From: an uncultured Thalassotalea sp.
GTDB taxonomy: Bacteria; Pseudomonadota; Gammaproteobacteria; Enterobacterales; Alteromonadaceae
NCBI GenBank assembly: GCA_947502355.1
Contig: CANMZP010000030.1
Span: 1 to 54,426, forward strand
Reading direction: 5' to 3'
DNA: 54,426 nucleotides
The position numbers and the translations under genes are program-made. Each line of letters starts with the position of its first letter. The first letter of the stretch is position 1. Shown in pieces: positions 54,357 to 54,426 of this stretch. Below the pieces are notes generated by a model. That model did not search any database. It was not told where the DNA came from and worked only from the letters and a program-made list of their open reading frames with translations.

Positions 54357-54426
54357 TGGTCGGTCGTGAAGGATTTGAACCTTCGACAAATTGGTTAAAA
54401 GCCAACTGCTCTACCAACTGAGCTAA
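54357..54426 (-). tRNA. tRNA-Lys (TTT), partial at window edge
   Basis: The minus strand reads TTAGCTCAGTTGGTAGAGC, the anticodon arm with loop CTTTTAA (anticodon TTT), T arm GAAGGTTCAAATCCTTC, acceptor 3' strand and encoded ACCA ending at 54357. The 5' acceptor strand is beyond the window end. Confidence 0.93.

Overview
The window comes from a marine gammaproteobacterium, most likely an Alteromonadales member of the Colwelliaceae/Thalassotalea type. This is inferred from Na+-NQR maturation genes, several secreted S8 proteases with GlyGly-CTERM-like tails, the DUF3019/MipA/two-component cluster, paired RND pumps and low G+C intergenic DNA. No database search was possible.

Layout. Positions 1-8.9 kb hold a secreted metallo-beta-lactamase-fold hydrolase, dinB with a LexA box on its -10, a DUF4136 lipoprotein, a small membrane protein, a large VCBS/FG-GAP lipoprotein, and the nqrM-apbE pair. 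Two RND efflux systems follow: 9.1-13.3 kb with a divergent LysR regulator, and 14.6-19.2 kb. Between and beside them lie a palindromic MITE-like element, an octanucleotide repeat and a DUF6435 microprotein.

From 19.9 to 39.2 kb is a protease locus. It has two intact subtilisin-like proteases flanking a subtilisin-like protein that has lost its catalytic residues, a CadC-type regulator with a TolB-like sensor part, and a tightly coupled operon of MipA-like outer-membrane protein, DUF3019 protein, response regulator and histidine kinase. A 62-bp tandem duplication inserts a 20-codon mini-ORF between DUF3019 and the response regulator through overlapping TAATG junctions.

From 39.6 to 51.7 kb a genomic island of about 12.1 kb is integrated in the 3' end of tRNA-Ser(GGA), bounded by 33-bp direct repeats. 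It carries a tyrosine integrase, a serine recombinase, a zinc-ribbon/TM/SEC-C protein, an HNH-like protein, and a polymorphic toxin locus. The toxin locus is a SpvB-Rhs protein split by one in-frame TGA and ending in an H-rich nuclease-like tip, followed by a double-CXXCG candidate immunity gene and a decayed orphan toxin tip. Upstream of the tRNA (its 5' side) are two repeats containing copies of the tRNA 5' end.

The right end returns to core genome: a 2-keto-4-pentenoate hydratase-like gene, nadA, and a partial tRNA-Lys cut by the window edge.
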